Source: Streptomyces alboflavus (GTDB lineage: Bacteria > Actinomycetota > Actinomycetes > Streptomycetales > Streptomycetaceae). Taken from it: a DNA stretch of 64,000 nt. Below the pieces are notes generated by a model. That model did not search any database, was not told where the DNA came from, and saw only the letters and a program-made list of their open reading frames with translations. The DNA is taken from NCBI RefSeq assembly GCF_000716675.1, contig NZ_JNXT01000003.1, forward strand, positions 1 through 64,000, given 5' to 3'. Numbering within the stretch: the first letter of the stretch is position 1; the number at the start of each line of letters is the position of its first letter. The position numbers were made by a program, and so were the translations under genes. Positions 15,881 to 26,976 of the stretch are shown in pieces.

Positions 15881-18800
15881 GAGGACGACGAGCCCCTGGC
15901 CCCCATGAGGGCCGGCGACGACGACCCGATCGCCGTCGTCGCGATGAGCTGCCGCCTGCCCGGCGGCGTACAGAGCCCCGAGGACCTGTGGGAGCTGCTG
16001 TCCGCGGGCGGCGACGGCGTCACCGCGTTCCCCGCCGACCGCGGCTGGGACCTGGACGGACGCTACGACGAGGACGCCGAGCGGGCGGGCGGCTACTACC
16101 AGCGCGAAGCCGGATTCCTGCACGAGGCCACCGAGTTCGACCCGGAGTTCTTCGGGATCTCACCGCGCGAGGCCCTCGGCATGGACCCGCAGCAGCGGCT
16201 GCTCCTGGAGATCTCCTGGGAGGCGATCGAGCGCGCGGGCATCGACCCGGCCAGGCTGCGGGGCAGCCGCGCGGGCGTGTTCGTGGGCGCGATGACAATG
16301 GACTACGGACCGCGACTGCACGAGGCACCCGCGGACCTGGAGGGCTACCTCCTCACCGGCAACACCGCGAGCGTCGCGTCCGGCAGGCTCTCCTACACGT
16401 TCGGCTTCTCAGGCCCCGCCGTCACCGTCGACACGGCATGCTCGTCGTCGCTGGCCGCCCTGCACCTGGCCGTGCAGTCGCTGCGCCGCGGCGAGTGCAC
16501 GGTCGCGCTCGCGGGCGGCGTCACGGTCATGCCGTCGCAGGGCCTGTTCGTGGAGTTCAGCCGCCAGCGCGCGCTGGCCCCCGACGGCCGCAGCAAGGCG
16601 TTCTCGGCCAGCGCGGACGGGTTCGGCCTCGCCGAGGGCGCCACCATGGTGCTCCTGGAGCGGCTCTCCGACGCGCGCCGCAACGGACACCCCGTGCTCG
16701 CCCTCGTCAAGGGCACCGCCATCAACCAGGACGGCGCCTCCAACGGCCTCACCGCCCCCAGCGGCCCCGCCCAGCGCCGCGTGATCCGGCAGGCCCTCGC
16801 CGACGCGGGCGTGTCCGCCGCCGAGGTCGACGCCGTCGAGGCGCACGGCACCGGCACGAAGCTCGGCGACCCGATCGAGGCCGACGCGCTGCTCGCCACC
16901 TACGGCCAGGAGCACCCGGCCGACCGGCCGCTGCTGCTCGGCTCGGTGAAGTCGAACATCGGCCACACACAGGCCGCGTCCGGCGTCGCGGGCCTGATCA
17001 AGATGGTCCTCGCGCTGCAGCACGGCGAGCTGCCCAAGAGCCTGCACATCACCGAGCCCACCCCGCACGTGGACTGGACGACGGGCGCGGTGTCCCTGGT
17101 CACCGAGAACACGCCCTGGCCGGAGGTCGAGCGCCCCCGGCGGGCCGGTGTGTCCTCGTTCGGCATCAGCGGCACCAACGCCCACGCCGTCCTGGAGCAG
17201 GCGCCCGACGAGGTTCCGGCCGACCCGGAGCCGTCGTCCGCGTCCGTGCCGCTGGTGTTCTCCGCGCGCTCGGAGGACGCCCTGCGCGCCCACGCCGCCC
17301 GACTCGCCGCTGTCGTGGAGCAGTTGACGCCCGCCGACATGGCGGCCGGTCTGCTGTCCCGCTCGGTCTTCGAGCACCGGGCCGTGGTGGTGGCGGGCGG
17401 CGCCGACGCGCTGACAGCGGTGGCCCAGGGGGCCGAGTCGGCGCGGGTGGCGATCGGCGTGGCGCGGCCCGCGGGGAAGGTGGCGTTCGTGTTCCCCGGC
17501 CAGGGTTCCCAGTGGCTGGGGATGGGGGCTGAGCTGGCTGAGTCGTCGCCGGTGTTCCGGGCGTCGATGGAGGCGTGTGCTGAGGCGTTGGCGCCGTATG
17601 TGGAGTGGTCGTTGTGGGACGTGCTTGGCGATGCGGAAGCGCTGGAGCGGGTGGATGTCGTGCAGCCCGTGCTGTTCTCGGTGATGGTGTCGCTGGCGGC
17701 GTTGTGGCGTTCGTACGGTGTGGAGCCGGAGGCGGTCGTCGGGCACAGTCAGGGTGAGATCGCCGCCGCGCACGTCGCGGGCGCGCTCTCGCTCGCCGAC
17801 GCCGCCAGGATCGTCGTGCTGCGGAGCAAGGCCATCCTCGCGTTGTCGGGTCAGGGCGGCATGGTGTCGCTCGCGGCGACGGTCGACGACGCCCGGGAGT
17901 GGATCGCGCCGTGGGACGAGCGGATCTCGGTCGCCGCCGTCAACGGTCCGGGTTCGGTGGTGGTCGCGGGTGACGCGGACGCCCTGGACGAGCTGGTCGA
18001 GGCCTGCGCCGCCGACGGCAGGCGGGCCCGGCGGATCCCCGTCGACTACGCGTCCCACTCGCCGCACGTCGAGCGCATCGAGGACGAGCTGGCGCGCGTG
18101 CTGGCGGGGGTGGAGCCTCAGGCCGCGGATGTGCCGATGCTGTCCACGGTCACCGGGGAGTGGCTGACCGGCACCGAGGTGGGCGCCGATTACTGGTACC
18201 AGAACCTGCGGCACACCGTGCGCTTCGAGGAGGCGACTCGCGGCCTGATCGACCACGGTGTCGGCGCGTTCGTCGAGTGCAGCCCGCACCCCGTGCTCAC
18301 CATCGGTGTCCGCGAGACCGTGGACGCGACCGGAGGCGACGCCATCGTCGTCGGCACCCTGCGCCGCACCGACGGCGACCTCGACCGGTTCCTGCTCTCC
18401 GCCGCCGAGGCGTACGTGGAGGGCCTGTCCTTCGACTGGCGTGCCGTCGTGCCCGCCGGGCGGCACGTGGACCTGCCGACGTACCCGTTCCGGCGCAGGC
18501 GGTTCTGGCTCGACGAGACGTCCCGCCCCGCGGCGGGCGGCGACGACCCCGCGTTCGCGGAGTTCTGGGCCGCGGTGGAGCGCGGCGACCTCGCCACCAC
18601 GCTCGACGTGCCCGCCGACGCGCCCCTGACCGACGTCCTGCCCAGCCTCGCCGACTGGCGGCGCCGCAGCCAGGAGCGGACCGCCGTCGACTCCTGGCGC
18701 CACCGGATCACCTGGCGCCCGCTCGGCACCGCCGCCACCCCCACCCTGACCGGGACCTGGCTCCTGGTCGGCCCGCCGTCCGACGCGGAGCACCCGTGGC

Positions 18801-21800
18801 GGACGGCGGCCGCCACCGCGCTGCGCGCCCACGGCGCCGACGTCCTGCACGTCGACGGCACAGCCGAGTCGCTGAGCGCCCTGGACGTCGTACCCAGTGG
18901 CGTGCTGTCCCTGCTCGCCCTCGACGAGCGGCCGGACCCCGCGGCGCCGACCGTCCCCGGTGGCCTCTCCGGCACGCTGGCGCTGGTCCGGGCGCTCGGC
19001 GACGCCGGGATCGGCGCGCCCCTGTGGCTGGCCACGACCGGCGCGGTGTCCGTCGGGCGCTCCGACCCGCTGACCCACCCGGCGCAGAGCCAGGTGTGGG
19101 GCCTCGGCCTCGCCGTCGGCCTGGAGCACCCGGAGCGCTGGGGCGGCCTCGTCGACCTCCCCGTGACCCCCGACGCCAGGACCGGCACCCGGCTCGCCGC
19201 CGTCCTCGCCGGGCAGACCGACGAGGACCAACTGGCCGTCCGCGCCTCCGGCGTGAGTGTGCGGCGGCTCGTACCGGCGCCCGCACCTGCGGCGGCACCC
19301 GCCTGGCGCACCAGCGGCACCGCGCTGATCACCGGCGGCACCGGCGCCATCGGCGGGCACGTCGCCCGCTGGCTGGCGGCAAGCGGCGCCGACCACATCG
19401 TGCTGACCAGCCGCAGCGGCCCGGACGCCCCCGGCGTCCAGGACCTGGTGGCCGAACTGACCGCGCTCGGCGCCCGGACCACCGTCGCCGCCTGCGACGC
19501 CGCCGACCGCACCGCCCTCGCCGACCTGTTCGCCCGGCTCGACGCCGACGGCACCCCCGTCCGCTCCGTCTTCCACGCGGCCGGCACCGTCCCGTCCCTG
19601 CCCCTCTCCGACACCACCACCTCGGACCTCGCCCACGCCGTCGGCGCCAAGGCCGTCGGCGCGGCCCACCTCGACGAGCTGTGCGCCGGACGCGAGTTGG
19701 ACGCGTTCGTGCTGTTCTCCTCCGGTTCCGCGGTGTGGGGCAGCAGCGAACTGGGGGCGTACGGCGCCGCCAACGCCTTCCTCGACGGCCTCGCACAGCG
19801 CCGCCACGCCGACGGACTGCCCGCCACCTCGGTCTCCTGGGGCATGTGGGCGGGCGGCGGCATGGTCACGGGTGACCTGGACGACCAGCTGCGCCGCCGG
19901 GGTCTGCGCCCCATGCGGCCGGAGCTCGCGGTCGGCGCGCTCGCCACCGCCCTCGCGGCGGGCGAGACCACCCTCACGGTCGCGGACTTCGACTGGGCCC
20001 GCTTCGCCCCCGGCTTCACGGCCGCCCGCTCCCGCCCCCTGATCAGCGAGATACCCGACGTCGTCGCGCTCGCCGAGCAGGACGCGGCGGAGCAGCCCGC
20101 CGCCGGTGGCGCGCTCGCCGACCGCCTCGCCGGGCTCACCGACGCCGACCGGCGCCGGCTCCTGCTCGACCTGGTCCGCGGCCACGCCGCCGCGGTGCTC
20201 GGCCACGAAGGACCCGACACCGTCACGCCCGACCGAGCCTTCCGCGAGCTGGGCTTCGACTCCCTGACCGCCATCGAGCTCCGCAAGCGCCTCAACACGG
20301 CGACCGGCGTACGACTGCCCGCGACCGTCGTGTTCGACCACCCGACCCCCACGGCCCTCGCCGCCGAACTGCACACCGTCGTGCTCGGCGCACAGCAGAC
20401 CGCCGCCCCGACCCCGACCACCACGACCGGGGCCGCCGACGATCCGATCGCCGTGGTGGCGATGAGCTGCCGCTACCCCGGCGGCGTCCGCGGACCCGAG
20501 GACCTGTGGTCGCTCGTCATGGCCGGACACGACGCCGTCGGGGCGTTCCCCGACGACCGGGGCTGGGACACCGACCGGCTGTACCCGGCCGACGCCGCGG
20601 CCCAGGGCCGCAGCCGCACCCTGGAAGGAGCCTTCCTCGACGACGCGGGCGGCTTCGACGCGGGCTTCTTCGGCATCGCCCCGCGCGAGGCCCTCGCGAT
20701 GGACCCGCAGCAGCGGCAGGTGCTCGAACTGGCCTGGGAGGCCTTCGAACGGGCGGGCATCGACCCGTCCTCCGTGCACGACAGCCTCACCGGCGTGTTC
20801 GTCGGCGCCTCGCCGCAGAGCTACTCGGGCGCCATGGAGCAGGCGACGCCCGAGATGGACGGCTACCGCCTGACCGGCGACGCCCTGAGCGTCGTGTCGG
20901 GCCGCGTCGCCTACTCCCTCGGCCTGCGCGGCCCCGCCGTCACCGTGGACACCGCCTGCTCGTCCTCGCTGGTCGCCCTGCACCTCGCCGTGCAGGCGCT
21001 GCGGTCGGGGGAGTGCTCGATGGCCCTGGCGGGCGGCACCGCGATCATGGTGACGCCGATGCCCTTCGCCGAGTTCAGCCTGCAGGGCGGCCTGGCCCCC
21101 GACGGCCGGTGCAAGCCCTTCGCCGACGCCGCCGACGGCGTCGGCTGGGGCGAGGGCGCGGGCCTGATCCTGCTGGAACGCCTCTCCGACGCCCGGGCCA
21201 ACGGCCACGAAGTGCTCGCCGTCGTCCGCGGCTCCGCCATCAACCAGGACGGCGCCTCCAACGGCCTCTCCGCGCCCAACGGGCCCGCACAGCAGCAGGT
21301 CATCCGCGCGGCGCTCGCGAGCGCGGGCCTGTCCGCCGCGGACGTGGACGCCGTCGAGGGCCACGGCACGGGCACCCGGCTCGGCGACCCCATCGAGGCC
21401 CAGGCACTCCTCGCCACGTACGGCCAGGAACGGCCCGCCGACCGGCCGCTGCTGCTCGGCGCGCTGAAGTCCAACATCGGCCACACCCAGGCGGCCTCGG
21501 GCATCGCGGGCGTCATCAAGATGGTGCAGGCGCTGCGCCACGGCGTGCTGCCGCGCACCCTGCACCTGGACCGCCCGTCCCAGCACGTGGACTGGACGAC
21601 CGGCGCCGTGGAACTCCTCGCCGACGACCGGCCGTGGCCCGAGGCCGACCGGCCCCGGCGGGCCGCCGTGTCCGCGTTCGGGGTCAGCGGCACCAACGGA
21701 CACGTCATCCTCGAACAGGCCGACGCCCAGGCCGAGTCCGTACCCGCGGCCCCGACCGCCGAGCCCGAAGGACGGACCCTGGCGTGGGCGCTGTCCGCCC

Positions 21801-24800
21801 GCGACACCGCCGCGCTGCGCGACCAGGCGGCCCGCCTTGCCGCCACCGTCGACGAGCGGCCCGGCCTGTCCCCGGTGGACGTCGCCACGACGCTCACCAC
21901 CGGACGCGCCGCGCTCGACCACCGCGCCGTCGTCCTCGGCACCGACACCTCCGAACTGCGCGTCGGACTCGACGCGCTGACCGTCGGCGGCGACGACCCG
22001 GCGGTGGTGCGCGGCACCCCCGACGGCGGCACGCTCGCCGTGCTGTTCTCCGGCCAGGGCTCCCAGCGCATCGGCATGGGCAGCGGCCTGTACGCGGCGC
22101 ACCCCGTGTTCGCCGACGCCCTCGACGAGGCGTTCGCCCACCTCGACCCGCACCTCGCGCTGCCGCTGCGCGACGTCGTCTTCGGCGACGACCAAGCACT
22201 CCTCGACCGCACCGAGTACGCCCAGCCCGCGCTGTTCGCCGTCGAGGTCGCCCTCTACCGCCTGTGGGAGTCCTGGGGCCTTCAGCCCGACGCGCTCGCG
22301 GGCCACTCCATCGGCGAACTCACCGCCGCCCACGTCGCCGGGGTCTTCTCGCTGGCCGACGCCTGCGCGATCGTCGCCGCCCGCGGCGCGCTCATGCAGG
22401 AACTGCCCGCCGGTGGCGTCATGGTCGCCGTGCAGGCCGCCGAGGACGAGATCGCGCCGGAGCTCTCCGAGCACGTCGGCATCGCCGCCATCAACGGCCC
22501 GAACTCCCTGGTCCTGTCCGGCAGCGAACGCGAGGTGCTCGACCTCGCCGACCGCCTCAAGGCACAGGGCCGCAAGGTGACCAGGCTGCGTGTCAGCCAC
22601 GCGTTCCACTCGCCGCTCATGGAGCCGATGCTGGCCGCGTTCCGCCGTGTCGTGGCGGGCGCCACCGCCCATCCGCCGACGCTGCCCATCGTGTCCACGC
22701 TGACCGGCGCGCCGGTCGGCGCCGACGAACTGGCCTCGCCCGACCACTGGGTGCGACACGTGCGCCGGCCCGTGCGGTTCGCCGACGGCGTCACGGCACT
22801 CGTCGCGCAGGGCGTGACGACGATGGTGGAGGTCGGGCCCGGCACCGTGCTCGCCGCGATGGGCCAGGACAGCGCCCCCGACACGGTGTTCGTGCCGACG
22901 CTGCGCTCCGACCGGCCCGAACCGGACGCGCTCACCCTCGCCGCCGCGCACCTGTACGTCCGCGGCGCGACGCTGGATGCCGCCGCCGCGCTCGGCGGCC
23001 CGGGCCGCCGGGTCGACCTGCCCACCTACGCCTTCCAGCACGACCGCTACTGGCTGACCGCCGCCGTCGCCCCCGCCGGTGACGGGGCGACAGCGGCCCT
23101 CGGTGTCGCCGCGGGCGAGCACCCGCTGCTGCGCGCCGCGGTCGCGCTGCCCGAAGCCGACGGCGTCGTCTTCACCGGCAGGCTCTCCACCCGGACCCAT
23201 CCGTGGCTCGCCGACCACGGCGTCGGCGGCCGGGTGCTGTTCCCCGGCACCGGCTTCCTCGACCTCGCCCTGCACGCCGCGAGCCACTGCGGCCTCGACA
23301 CCGTCGACGAACTGACCCTGCAGGCCCCGATGGCCCTGCCCGAGCGTGGCGACCTCGCCCTGCGCGTCACGGTGGGCGCGGAGAACGACGGCACGCGGAG
23401 CATCCGCGTGCACTCACGGGCCGACGACGCCGACCGGGACGCGCCGTGGACCGAGCACGCCACCGGCCTGCTCACCACGGGCGACGTGCAGGAGACCGAC
23501 CTCGCGGCGTGGCCGCCGCGAGGCGCGACAGCGATGGACGTCGACGGCGTCTACGACCGCCTCGACGAACTCGGCTACGGCTACGGGCCCGTGTTCCGCG
23601 CGCTGCGCGCGGCCTGGAGCCTCGACCGTGACGTGTACGTCGAGGTGGCCCTGCCGGACGGGACCGCCGGCGACGGCTTCAGCGTGCACCCCGCCCTGCT
23701 CGACGCCGCGCTGCACGCACCCGTGCTGCGCGCCCTCGACGAGGTCGGCGCGGGCCCCCGGCTGCCGTTCAGCTTCAGGGGAGTGCGGCTGCACGCCGTC
23801 GGCGCCTCGGCGCTGCGGGTGCGCTGGTCGCCGACGGGGCAGGGGATGGACGAGATGTCGCTGTCCGTCGCGGACCCCGCAGGGCGGCCGGTGGCGACCG
23901 TCGAGTCACTGGTGATGCGACCGGCGGACCTCCGCGGGACCGGCTCCCGGACCACCGACGCCCTGCTCGAAGTGCAGTGGCCGCCGCTTGCCGCGGGCGG
24001 GCAGAGGCCGGTCGGGCTCGCCGTGCTCGGGACGGACGCGCTCGGGGCGGACGGCCTCGGCGTGCTCGGGACGGACGGGCTCGGGGCGGACGCGCTCGGG
24101 GCGGACGGCCTCGGCGTGGACGGCCTCGGCCCGGACGCGGCCGACTTCGGCCCCGGCACCCCGACCGTCTCCGACTTCGCCGCCCTCGACGGCGTGAGCG
24201 ACCTGCTCGTCCGCTGCCCCCGGGCGTCCGGCGCGGACGGGACGGCGGCCCGGGACACGGTGTCCTGGGCGCTCGCCCTGGCCCAGGCCTGGCTCGCCGA
24301 CGAGCGGACCACGGGCACGCGCCTGGTGTTCGTGACCCACAGCGCCGTCGACACCGATCTCACCGACGCGGCGCAGGCCGCCGTGTGGGGCCTGATCCGA
24401 TCGGCACAGACCGAGAACCCCGGCCGGTTCGTGCTCGTCGACCTCGACGGCACCGCCGAGTCCGCCCTCGCCGTGCCCGCCGCGCTGGCCTCCGACGAGC
24501 CCCAACTGGCCGTACGCGCAGGCAGGGTGACCGTGCCCAGGCTCGCCCGCACCACCGCCGACCGGGTGCTCACCCCGCCCGCCGACGGCCCGTGGCGCCT
24601 CGACGTCCAGCCGCACGGCTCCCTGGACGGCCTCGCCCTGGTGCCGCACCCGGACGCCACCGCGCCCCTCGCACCCGGCGAGGTACGCGTAGCCGTCCGC
24701 GCGGCAGGACTGAACCTCCGCGACGCGCTGCTCGCCCTCGACGCCCACCCCGACGCCGCCGAACCGGGCAGCGAGATCGCGGGCGTGGTCACCGGGACCG

Positions 24801-26923
24801 GCTCGGCGGTGACCGGCCTGACCGTGGGCGACCACGTGCTCGGCCTGGCCGGCCAGGGCTTCGGACCGCTCGCGGTCACCGACCACAGGCTCCTCGCCCC
24901 GGTGCCCGCGGGCTGGTCCTTCGCGGACGCCGCCACGGTGCCGCTGGCCTTCCTCACCGCGTACCACGCCCTGCGCGACCTGGCGGACCTGCGCCGCGGC
25001 GAGTCCGTCCTCGTCCACGGGGCGGCGAGCGACGTCGGCCTGGCCGCCGTACAACTCGCCCGGCACTGGGGCGCGGAGGTGTTCGCGACCGCGCGCCCCG
25101 AGGAGTGGGACGTCGTACGGGCGGCGGGTGTGCCCGATGCGCGCCTGGCGTCGTCGGACGACACCGACTTTGCGGCGAAGTTCGCCGTGGAGACCGGCGG
25201 GCGCGGCGTGCACGTGGTCCTGAACCCGCAGGCGCGGGAGTCCGCGGCGGCTGCCACGGAAGCGCGGGAGCACGCGGACACCTCCCCGGCGGCAAGGGAG
25301 TTCACCGACGCCTTCCTGGAACTGCTGCCCGACGGCGGACGGTTCGTCGAGCCGGGCAGGGCCGAAGGCCACGAGCCCGACGCGCTGCCGCCCGGCGTCA
25401 CGTACGCCGCGTTCGACCAGCAGCAGCCGGACCCCGACCGCTGCCAGGAGATGCTCGCCGACATCCTCGCGCTCTGCGAGGCGGGCGTGCTGACCTCCCT
25501 GCCGGTGCGCGCCTGGGACGTCCGCCGCGCACCCGAGGCGTTCCGTCACGTCGCCGAGGCCCGGCTCACCGGCAAGGCAGTGCTGACCGTGCCCGCACCG
25601 ATCGACGCGGACCGCCCGGTCCTGGTGACCGGCGGCCTCGGCACGCTCGGCGCGATCGTGGCCCGGCACCTCGTCGCCGAACGAGGCGTCCGCAACCTCG
25701 TCCTCGTAGGCCGCAAGGGCCTGGCGACCGAGGGCGCCGAGGAACTGCGCGACGAACTGGCCGCGCTGGGCGCCGAGGTGGCCGTGGCGGCCTGCGACGT
25801 GGCCGACCGGGACGCGGTAGCGGCGCTCCTCGCCTCGCTGGACCGGCCGCTCGGCGCGGTCGTGCACACCGCGGGTGTCGTCGACGACGGCGTACTGGAG
25901 TCGCTGACACCCGAACGCGTCGACCGCGTCTTCGGCCCGAAGGTCGACGGCCTGCTGCACCTGGACGAGCTGACCAGGGACGCCGACCTGTCCGCGTTCG
26001 TGGTGTTCTCCTCGGCGGCCGGAGTCCTCGGCAGCGCGGGCCAGGGCAGCTACGCGGCCGCCAACGCGGCGCTCGACGCGCTCGTGCGGCGCCGTCACGC
26101 GCTCGGCCTGCCCGGCGTCTCCGTGGCGTGGGGCCTGTGGGCCGCCGCGAGCGGCATGACGGCGGGGCTCGACGAGGGCGACCGGGCCCGCCTAGGCCGC
26201 TCCGGTGTCCTCGAACTGCCCACCGACGACGCGCTCGCGCTGTTCGACGCCGCGACGCGCGACGACCGCGCGGCACTCGTGCCGGTCCTCCTCGACACCG
26301 CCGCACTGCGCGGTCAGGCGGCCGACGGCACCCTGCCCCCGCTGCTGCGCGGCCTGGTCCGCGCCCCCGCCCGCCGCGCCACGCCGACGGCCCCTGTCGC
26401 GGCCGCGACGTTCGCCGACACCCTCGCGGGCCGGCCCGCCGAGGAACGCGAGCAGACGGTCCTCGACCTGGTCTGCACGCAGGTCGGGGCGGTGCTCGGC
26501 CACGCGCCCGGCACCGAGGTCGACCCCGGCCGCGCGCTCGGCGACCTCGGGTTCGACTCGCTGACCTCGGTGGAACTGCGCAACCGACTGACCGCCGCCA
26601 CCGGCCTGCGGCTCGCCTCGACCTTCGTCTTCGACCACCCGTCGGCCGCCGCGATCACCCGGCACCTGCTCACGCTGCTCCCGAGCGACGAGCCCGACCC
26701 GGGGACCGGCGTACTCGACCAGCTCGACCAACTGGAGAGCGCGCTGCTCGCGCTCACCGACGACGGCACCGCCACCAAGGTGGACCTTCGGCTGCGCGCC
26801 CTGCTCGCCACCTGGAGCGAAACCCGGGCCGACGACGCCGAGGACGACGCGGAGGCCGGCTTCGACGCGGCCACCGACGACGAACTCTTCGGCTACCTCG
26901 ACAACGAACTTGAGACCTCGTGA
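13751..26923 (+). CDS. Type I modular polyketide synthase PKS1: loading module, modules 1 and 2
   Basis: A protein of 4390 aa. The ATG at 13751 is chosen (AGAGG about 5 bp upstream; protein starts [16 protein letters not shown]); a GTG at 13712 would add 13 unconserved residues. Order: vestigial KS (1-180), AT-L (265-560), ACP-L (625-705); KS1 (723-1155), AT1 (1240-1527), KR1 (catalytic half 1855-2095), ACP1 (2125-2212); KS2 (2230-2657), AT2 (2760-3056), DH2 (3122-3392), ER2 (3635-3950), KR2 (3953-4194), ACP2 (4217-4310); C-terminal docking segment. There is no N-terminal docking coiled coil and the loading AT lacks the carboxylate-binding Arg, so this protein should start the chain. TTA codons at 14000-14002 and 14492-14494 predict bldA control. 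The next PKS gene begins 53 bp after the stop. Confidence 0.95.
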   Translation: MCELARVDIGTVAVIGVAPAAPVRTEPDPAVWAELTGATPPADRTAAVESAWTACEDAGVGDDRAGIGVYLTADGADAGDADELADALGLRGPRRTGPDALAEALAAVRSGACDLALVGADGAHAVLVPGDDARTATFGYRVGPDHTWPDNVSALVEAALHSGRPAPGREATPGPAVPIALSAHSQDALRARAADLCVLLDAEPELPLADVALSLATTRPALAERAVFVGADRARLTDELAAFSKGGLPVPGLATGGPAPAAADGLAFVFPGHGPQWPGMADELTDRFPVFAEHLRACADALTPHVDWPVMDVLRGCTDTPSLDRPDVGQPALWAMMVSLAALWRSWGVVPDAVIGSSAGELPAATVAGALSVEDGARAVALFGQAQVHLLEGGVMLSVLASADEVRERLTRYDGLDLAAVHAPGSVLVSGVEAEADALLAELAADGVKARAIDIRIAAHGRQVDAVLDGLRADLAPIEPRPTDVPIYLGTTGERVDPLTLTADHWCRNMRHTADFEGATRAALAAGHRLLVESSPHPVLTRAVQETAEDAAVDAVVLGTLRRGPGSADHLTAALATLHAHGVLPDWDAVFAGRDARTVPLPAYPLDAAPAATPAPSLTDRLAAAPDRHELLLDLVRAQVAAVAGGDAALLGDVDAPLLELGVDSAGAVSLRNLLNVATGLKLPVSAVFDNPTCRGLATHIDRVLLGTADEDDEPLAPMRAGDDDPIAVVAMSCRLPGGVQSPEDLWELLSAGGDGVTAFPADRGWDLDGRYDEDAERAGGYYQREAGFLHEATEFDPEFFGISPREALGMDPQQRLLLEISWEAIERAGIDPARLRGSRAGVFVGAMTMDYGPRLHEAPADLEGYLLTGNTASVASGRLSYTFGFSGPAVTVDTACSSSLAALHLAVQSLRRGECTVALAGGVTVMPSQGLFVEFSRQRALAPDGRSKAFSASADGFGLAEGATMVLLERLSDARRNGHPVLALVKGTAINQDGASNGLTAPSGPAQRRVIRQALADAGVSAAEVDAVEAHGTGTKLGDPIEADALLATYGQEHPADRPLLLGSVKSNIGHTQAASGVAGLIKMVLALQHGELPKSLHITEPTPHVDWTTGAVSLVTENTPWPEVERPRRAGVSSFGISGTNAHAVLEQAPDEVPADPEPSSASVPLVFSARSEDALRAHAARLAAVVEQLTPADMAAGLLSRSVFEHRAVVVAGGADALTAVAQGAESARVAIGVARPAGKVAFVFPGQGSQWLGMGAELAESSPVFRASMEACAEALAPYVEWSLWDVLGDAEALERVDVVQPVLFSVMVSLAALWRSYGVEPEAVVGHSQGEIAAAHVAGALSLADAARIVVLRSKAILALSGQGGMVSLAATVDDAREWIAPWDERISVAAVNGPGSVVVAGDADALDELVEACAADGRRARRIPVDYASHSPHVERIEDELARVLAGVEPQAADVPMLSTVTGEWLTGTEVGADYWYQNLRHTVRFEEATRGLIDHGVGAFVECSPHPVLTIGVRETVDATGGDAIVVGTLRRTDGDLDRFLLSAAEAYVEGLSFDWRAVVPAGRHVDLPTYPFRRRRFWLDETSRPAAGGDDPAFAEFWAAVERGDLATTLDVPADAPLTDVLPSLADWRRRSQERTAVDSWRHRITWRPLGTAATPTLTGTWLLVGPPSDAEHPWRTAAATALRAHGADVLHVDGTAESLSALDVVPSGVLSLLALDERPDPAAPTVPGGLSGTLALVRALGDAGIGAPLWLATTGAVSVGRSDPLTHPAQSQVWGLGLAVGLEHPERWGGLVDLPVTPDARTGTRLAAVLAGQTDEDQLAVRASGVSVRRLVPAPAPAAAPAWRTSGTALITGGTGAIGGHVARWLAASGADHIVLTSRSGPDAPGVQDLVAELTALGARTTVAACDAADRTALADLFARLDADGTPVRSVFHAAGTVPSLPLSDTTTSDLAHAVGAKAVGAAHLDELCAGRELDAFVLFSSGSAVWGSSELGAYGAANAFLDGLAQRRHADGLPATSVSWGMWAGGGMVTGDLDDQLRRRGLRPMRPELAVGALATALAAGETTLTVADFDWARFAPGFTAARSRPLISEIPDVVALAEQDAAEQPAAGGALADRLAGLTDADRRRLLLDLVRGHAAAVLGHEGPDTVTPDRAFRELGFDSLTAIELRKRLNTATGVRLPATVVFDHPTPTALAAELHTVVLGAQQTAAPTPTTTTGAADDPIAVVAMSCRYPGGVRGPEDLWSLVMAGHDAVGAFPDDRGWDTDRLYPADAAAQGRSRTLEGAFLDDAGGFDAGFFGIAPREALAMDPQQRQVLELAWEAFERAGIDPSSVHDSLTGVFVGASPQSYSGAMEQATPEMDGYRLTGDALSVVSGRVAYSLGLRGPAVTVDTACSSSLVALHLAVQALRSGECSMALAGGTAIMVTPMPFAEFSLQGGLAPDGRCKPFADAADGVGWGEGAGLILLERLSDARANGHEVLAVVRGSAINQDGASNGLSAPNGPAQQQVIRAALASAGLSAADVDAVEGHGTGTRLGDPIEAQALLATYGQERPADRPLLLGALKSNIGHTQAASGIAGVIKMVQALRHGVLPRTLHLDRPSQHVDWTTGAVELLADDRPWPEADRPRRAAVSAFGVSGTNGHVILEQADAQAESVPAAPTAEPEGRTLAWALSARDTAALRDQAARLAATVDERPGLSPVDVATTLTTGRAALDHRAVVLGTDTSELRVGLDALTVGGDDPAVVRGTPDGGTLAVLFSGQGSQRIGMGSGLYAAHPVFADALDEAFAHLDPHLALPLRDVVFGDDQALLDRTEYAQPALFAVEVALYRLWESWGLQPDALAGHSIGELTAAHVAGVFSLADACAIVAARGALMQELPAGGVMVAVQAAEDEIAPELSEHVGIAAINGPNSLVLSGSEREVLDLADRLKAQGRKVTRLRVSHAFHSPLMEPMLAAFRRVVAGATAHPPTLPIVSTLTGAPVGADELASPDHWVRHVRRPVRFADGVTALVAQGVTTMVEVGPGTVLAAMGQDSAPDTVFVPTLRSDRPEPDALTLAAAHLYVRGATLDAAAALGGPGRRVDLPTYAFQHDRYWLTAAVAPAGDGATAALGVAAGEHPLLRAAVALPEADGVVFTGRLSTRTHPWLADHGVGGRVLFPGTGFLDLALHAASHCGLDTVDELTLQAPMALPERGDLALRVTVGAENDGTRSIRVHSRADDADRDAPWTEHATGLLTTGDVQETDLAAWPPRGATAMDVDGVYDRLDELGYGYGPVFRALRAAWSLDRDVYVEVALPDGTAGDGFSVHPALLDAALHAPVLRALDEVGAGPRLPFSFRGVRLHAVGASALRVRWSPTGQGMDEMSLSVADPAGRPVATVESLVMRPADLRGTGSRTTDALLEVQWPPLAAGGQRPVGLAVLGTDALGADGLGVLGTDGLGADALGADGLGVDGLGPDAADFGPGTPTVSDFAALDGVSDLLVRCPRASGADGTAARDTVSWALALAQAWLADERTTGTRLVFVTHSAVDTDLTDAAQAAVWGLIRSAQTENPGRFVLVDLDGTAESALAVPAALASDEPQLAVRAGRVTVPRLARTTADRVLTPPADGPWRLDVQPHGSLDGLALVPHPDATAPLAPGEVRVAVRAAGLNLRDALLALDAHPDAAEPGSEIAGVVTGTGSAVTGLTVGDHVLGLAGQGFGPLAVTDHRLLAPVPAGWSFADAATVPLAFLTAYHALRDLADLRRGESVLVHGAASDVGLAAVQLARHWGAEVFATARPEEWDVVRAAGVPDARLASSDDTDFAAKFAVETGGRGVHVVLNPQARESAAAATEAREHADTSPAAREFTDAFLELLPDGGRFVEPGRAEGHEPDALPPGVTYAAFDQQQPDPDRCQEMLADILALCEAGVLTSLPVRAWDVRRAPEAFRHVAEARLTGKAVLTVPAPIDADRPVLVTGGLGTLGAIVARHLVAERGVRNLVLVGRKGLATEGAEELRDELAALGAEVAVAACDVADRDAVAALLASLDRPLGAVVHTAGVVDDGVLESLTPERVDRVFGPKVDGLLHLDELTRDADLSAFVVFSSAAGVLGSAGQGSYAAANAALDALVRRRHALGLPGVSVAWGLWAAASGMTAGLDEGDRARLGRSGVLELPTDDALALFDAATRDDRAALVPVLLDTAALRGQAADGTLPPLLRGLVRAPARRATPTAPVAAATFADTLAGRPAEEREQTVLDLVCTQVGAVLGHAPGTEVDPGRALGDLGFDSLTSVELRNRLTAATGLRLASTFVFDHPSAAAITRHLLTLLPSDEPDPGTGVLDQLDQLESALLALTDDGTATKVDLRLRALLATWSETRADDAEDDAEAGFDAATDDELFGYLDNELETS
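15916..20395 (+). other. PKS module 1: KS-AT(methylmalonyl)-KR(A-type)-ACP
   Basis: KS1 15919-17215 with Cys897 in TACSSS, EAHGTGT and [10 protein letters not shown]1 17470-18330 has GHSQGE (Ser codon 17747-17749), LRSK and VDYASH, the methylmalonyl-CoA signature. KR1: NADPH site TGGTGAIGG at about 19330; Tyr codon 19760-19762 in LGAYGAAN; Trp eight residues before Tyr and no LDD motif, so A-type (L-hydroxyl), with no His suggesting epimerisation. ACP1 Ser at 20261-20263. Predicted product: alpha-methyl, beta-hydroxyl. Confidence 0.88.
20440..26700 (+). other. PKS module 2: KS-AT(malonyl)-DH-ER-KR(B-type)-ACP
   Basis: KS2 20440-21720 (Cys codon 20957-20959). AT2 22030-22920 has GHSIGE and VSHAFH, malonyl type. 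DH2 23115-23925 is the only DH in the window with an intact His (23216-23218) in [10 protein letters not shown], and has [10 protein letters not shown] for the Asp. ER2 24655-25600 deviates from the usual motifs: [15 protein letters not shown] for HAAAGGVG, EEW for the usual Lys-Trp, and an extra segment after VLNP. KR2 25610-26330 has the VDDG motif (B-type) and GSYAAAN. If ER2 works, a fully reduced methylene results; if not, an alkene. Confidence 0.85.
24023..24137. repeat. Pentapeptide-encoding tandem repeat in the DH-ER linker of module 2
   Basis: Eight units of (V/A/G)LG(T/A/V/P)D, one of them shortened to GLG, run without other sequence, made from the 15-bp unit GCGCTCGGGGCGGAC and variants. 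A longer block (gtgctcgggacggacg...) is itself duplicated at 24023 and 24062. Found in no other module here. Confidence 0.9.
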
Positions 26924-26976
26924 ACCGGTCGGACCGAGACGCACACGTCCGCACCGCCGTAAGGAGTACACGCCAG

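Noticed and set aside
16409..23413. Very long minus-strand ORF (2334 codons) opposite PKS1
   Set aside because: Antisense frames stay open in GC-rich coding DNA because stop codons are rare opposite G/C-ending codons. The translation has no known domain and is low complexity, while the plus strand has unbroken PKS domains.
26700..26920. Thioesterase domain at a PKS C-terminus
   Set aside because: The C-terminal segments of PKS1, PKS2 and PKS3 are docking-type helical tails; no GxSxG alpha/beta-hydrolase domain is present.
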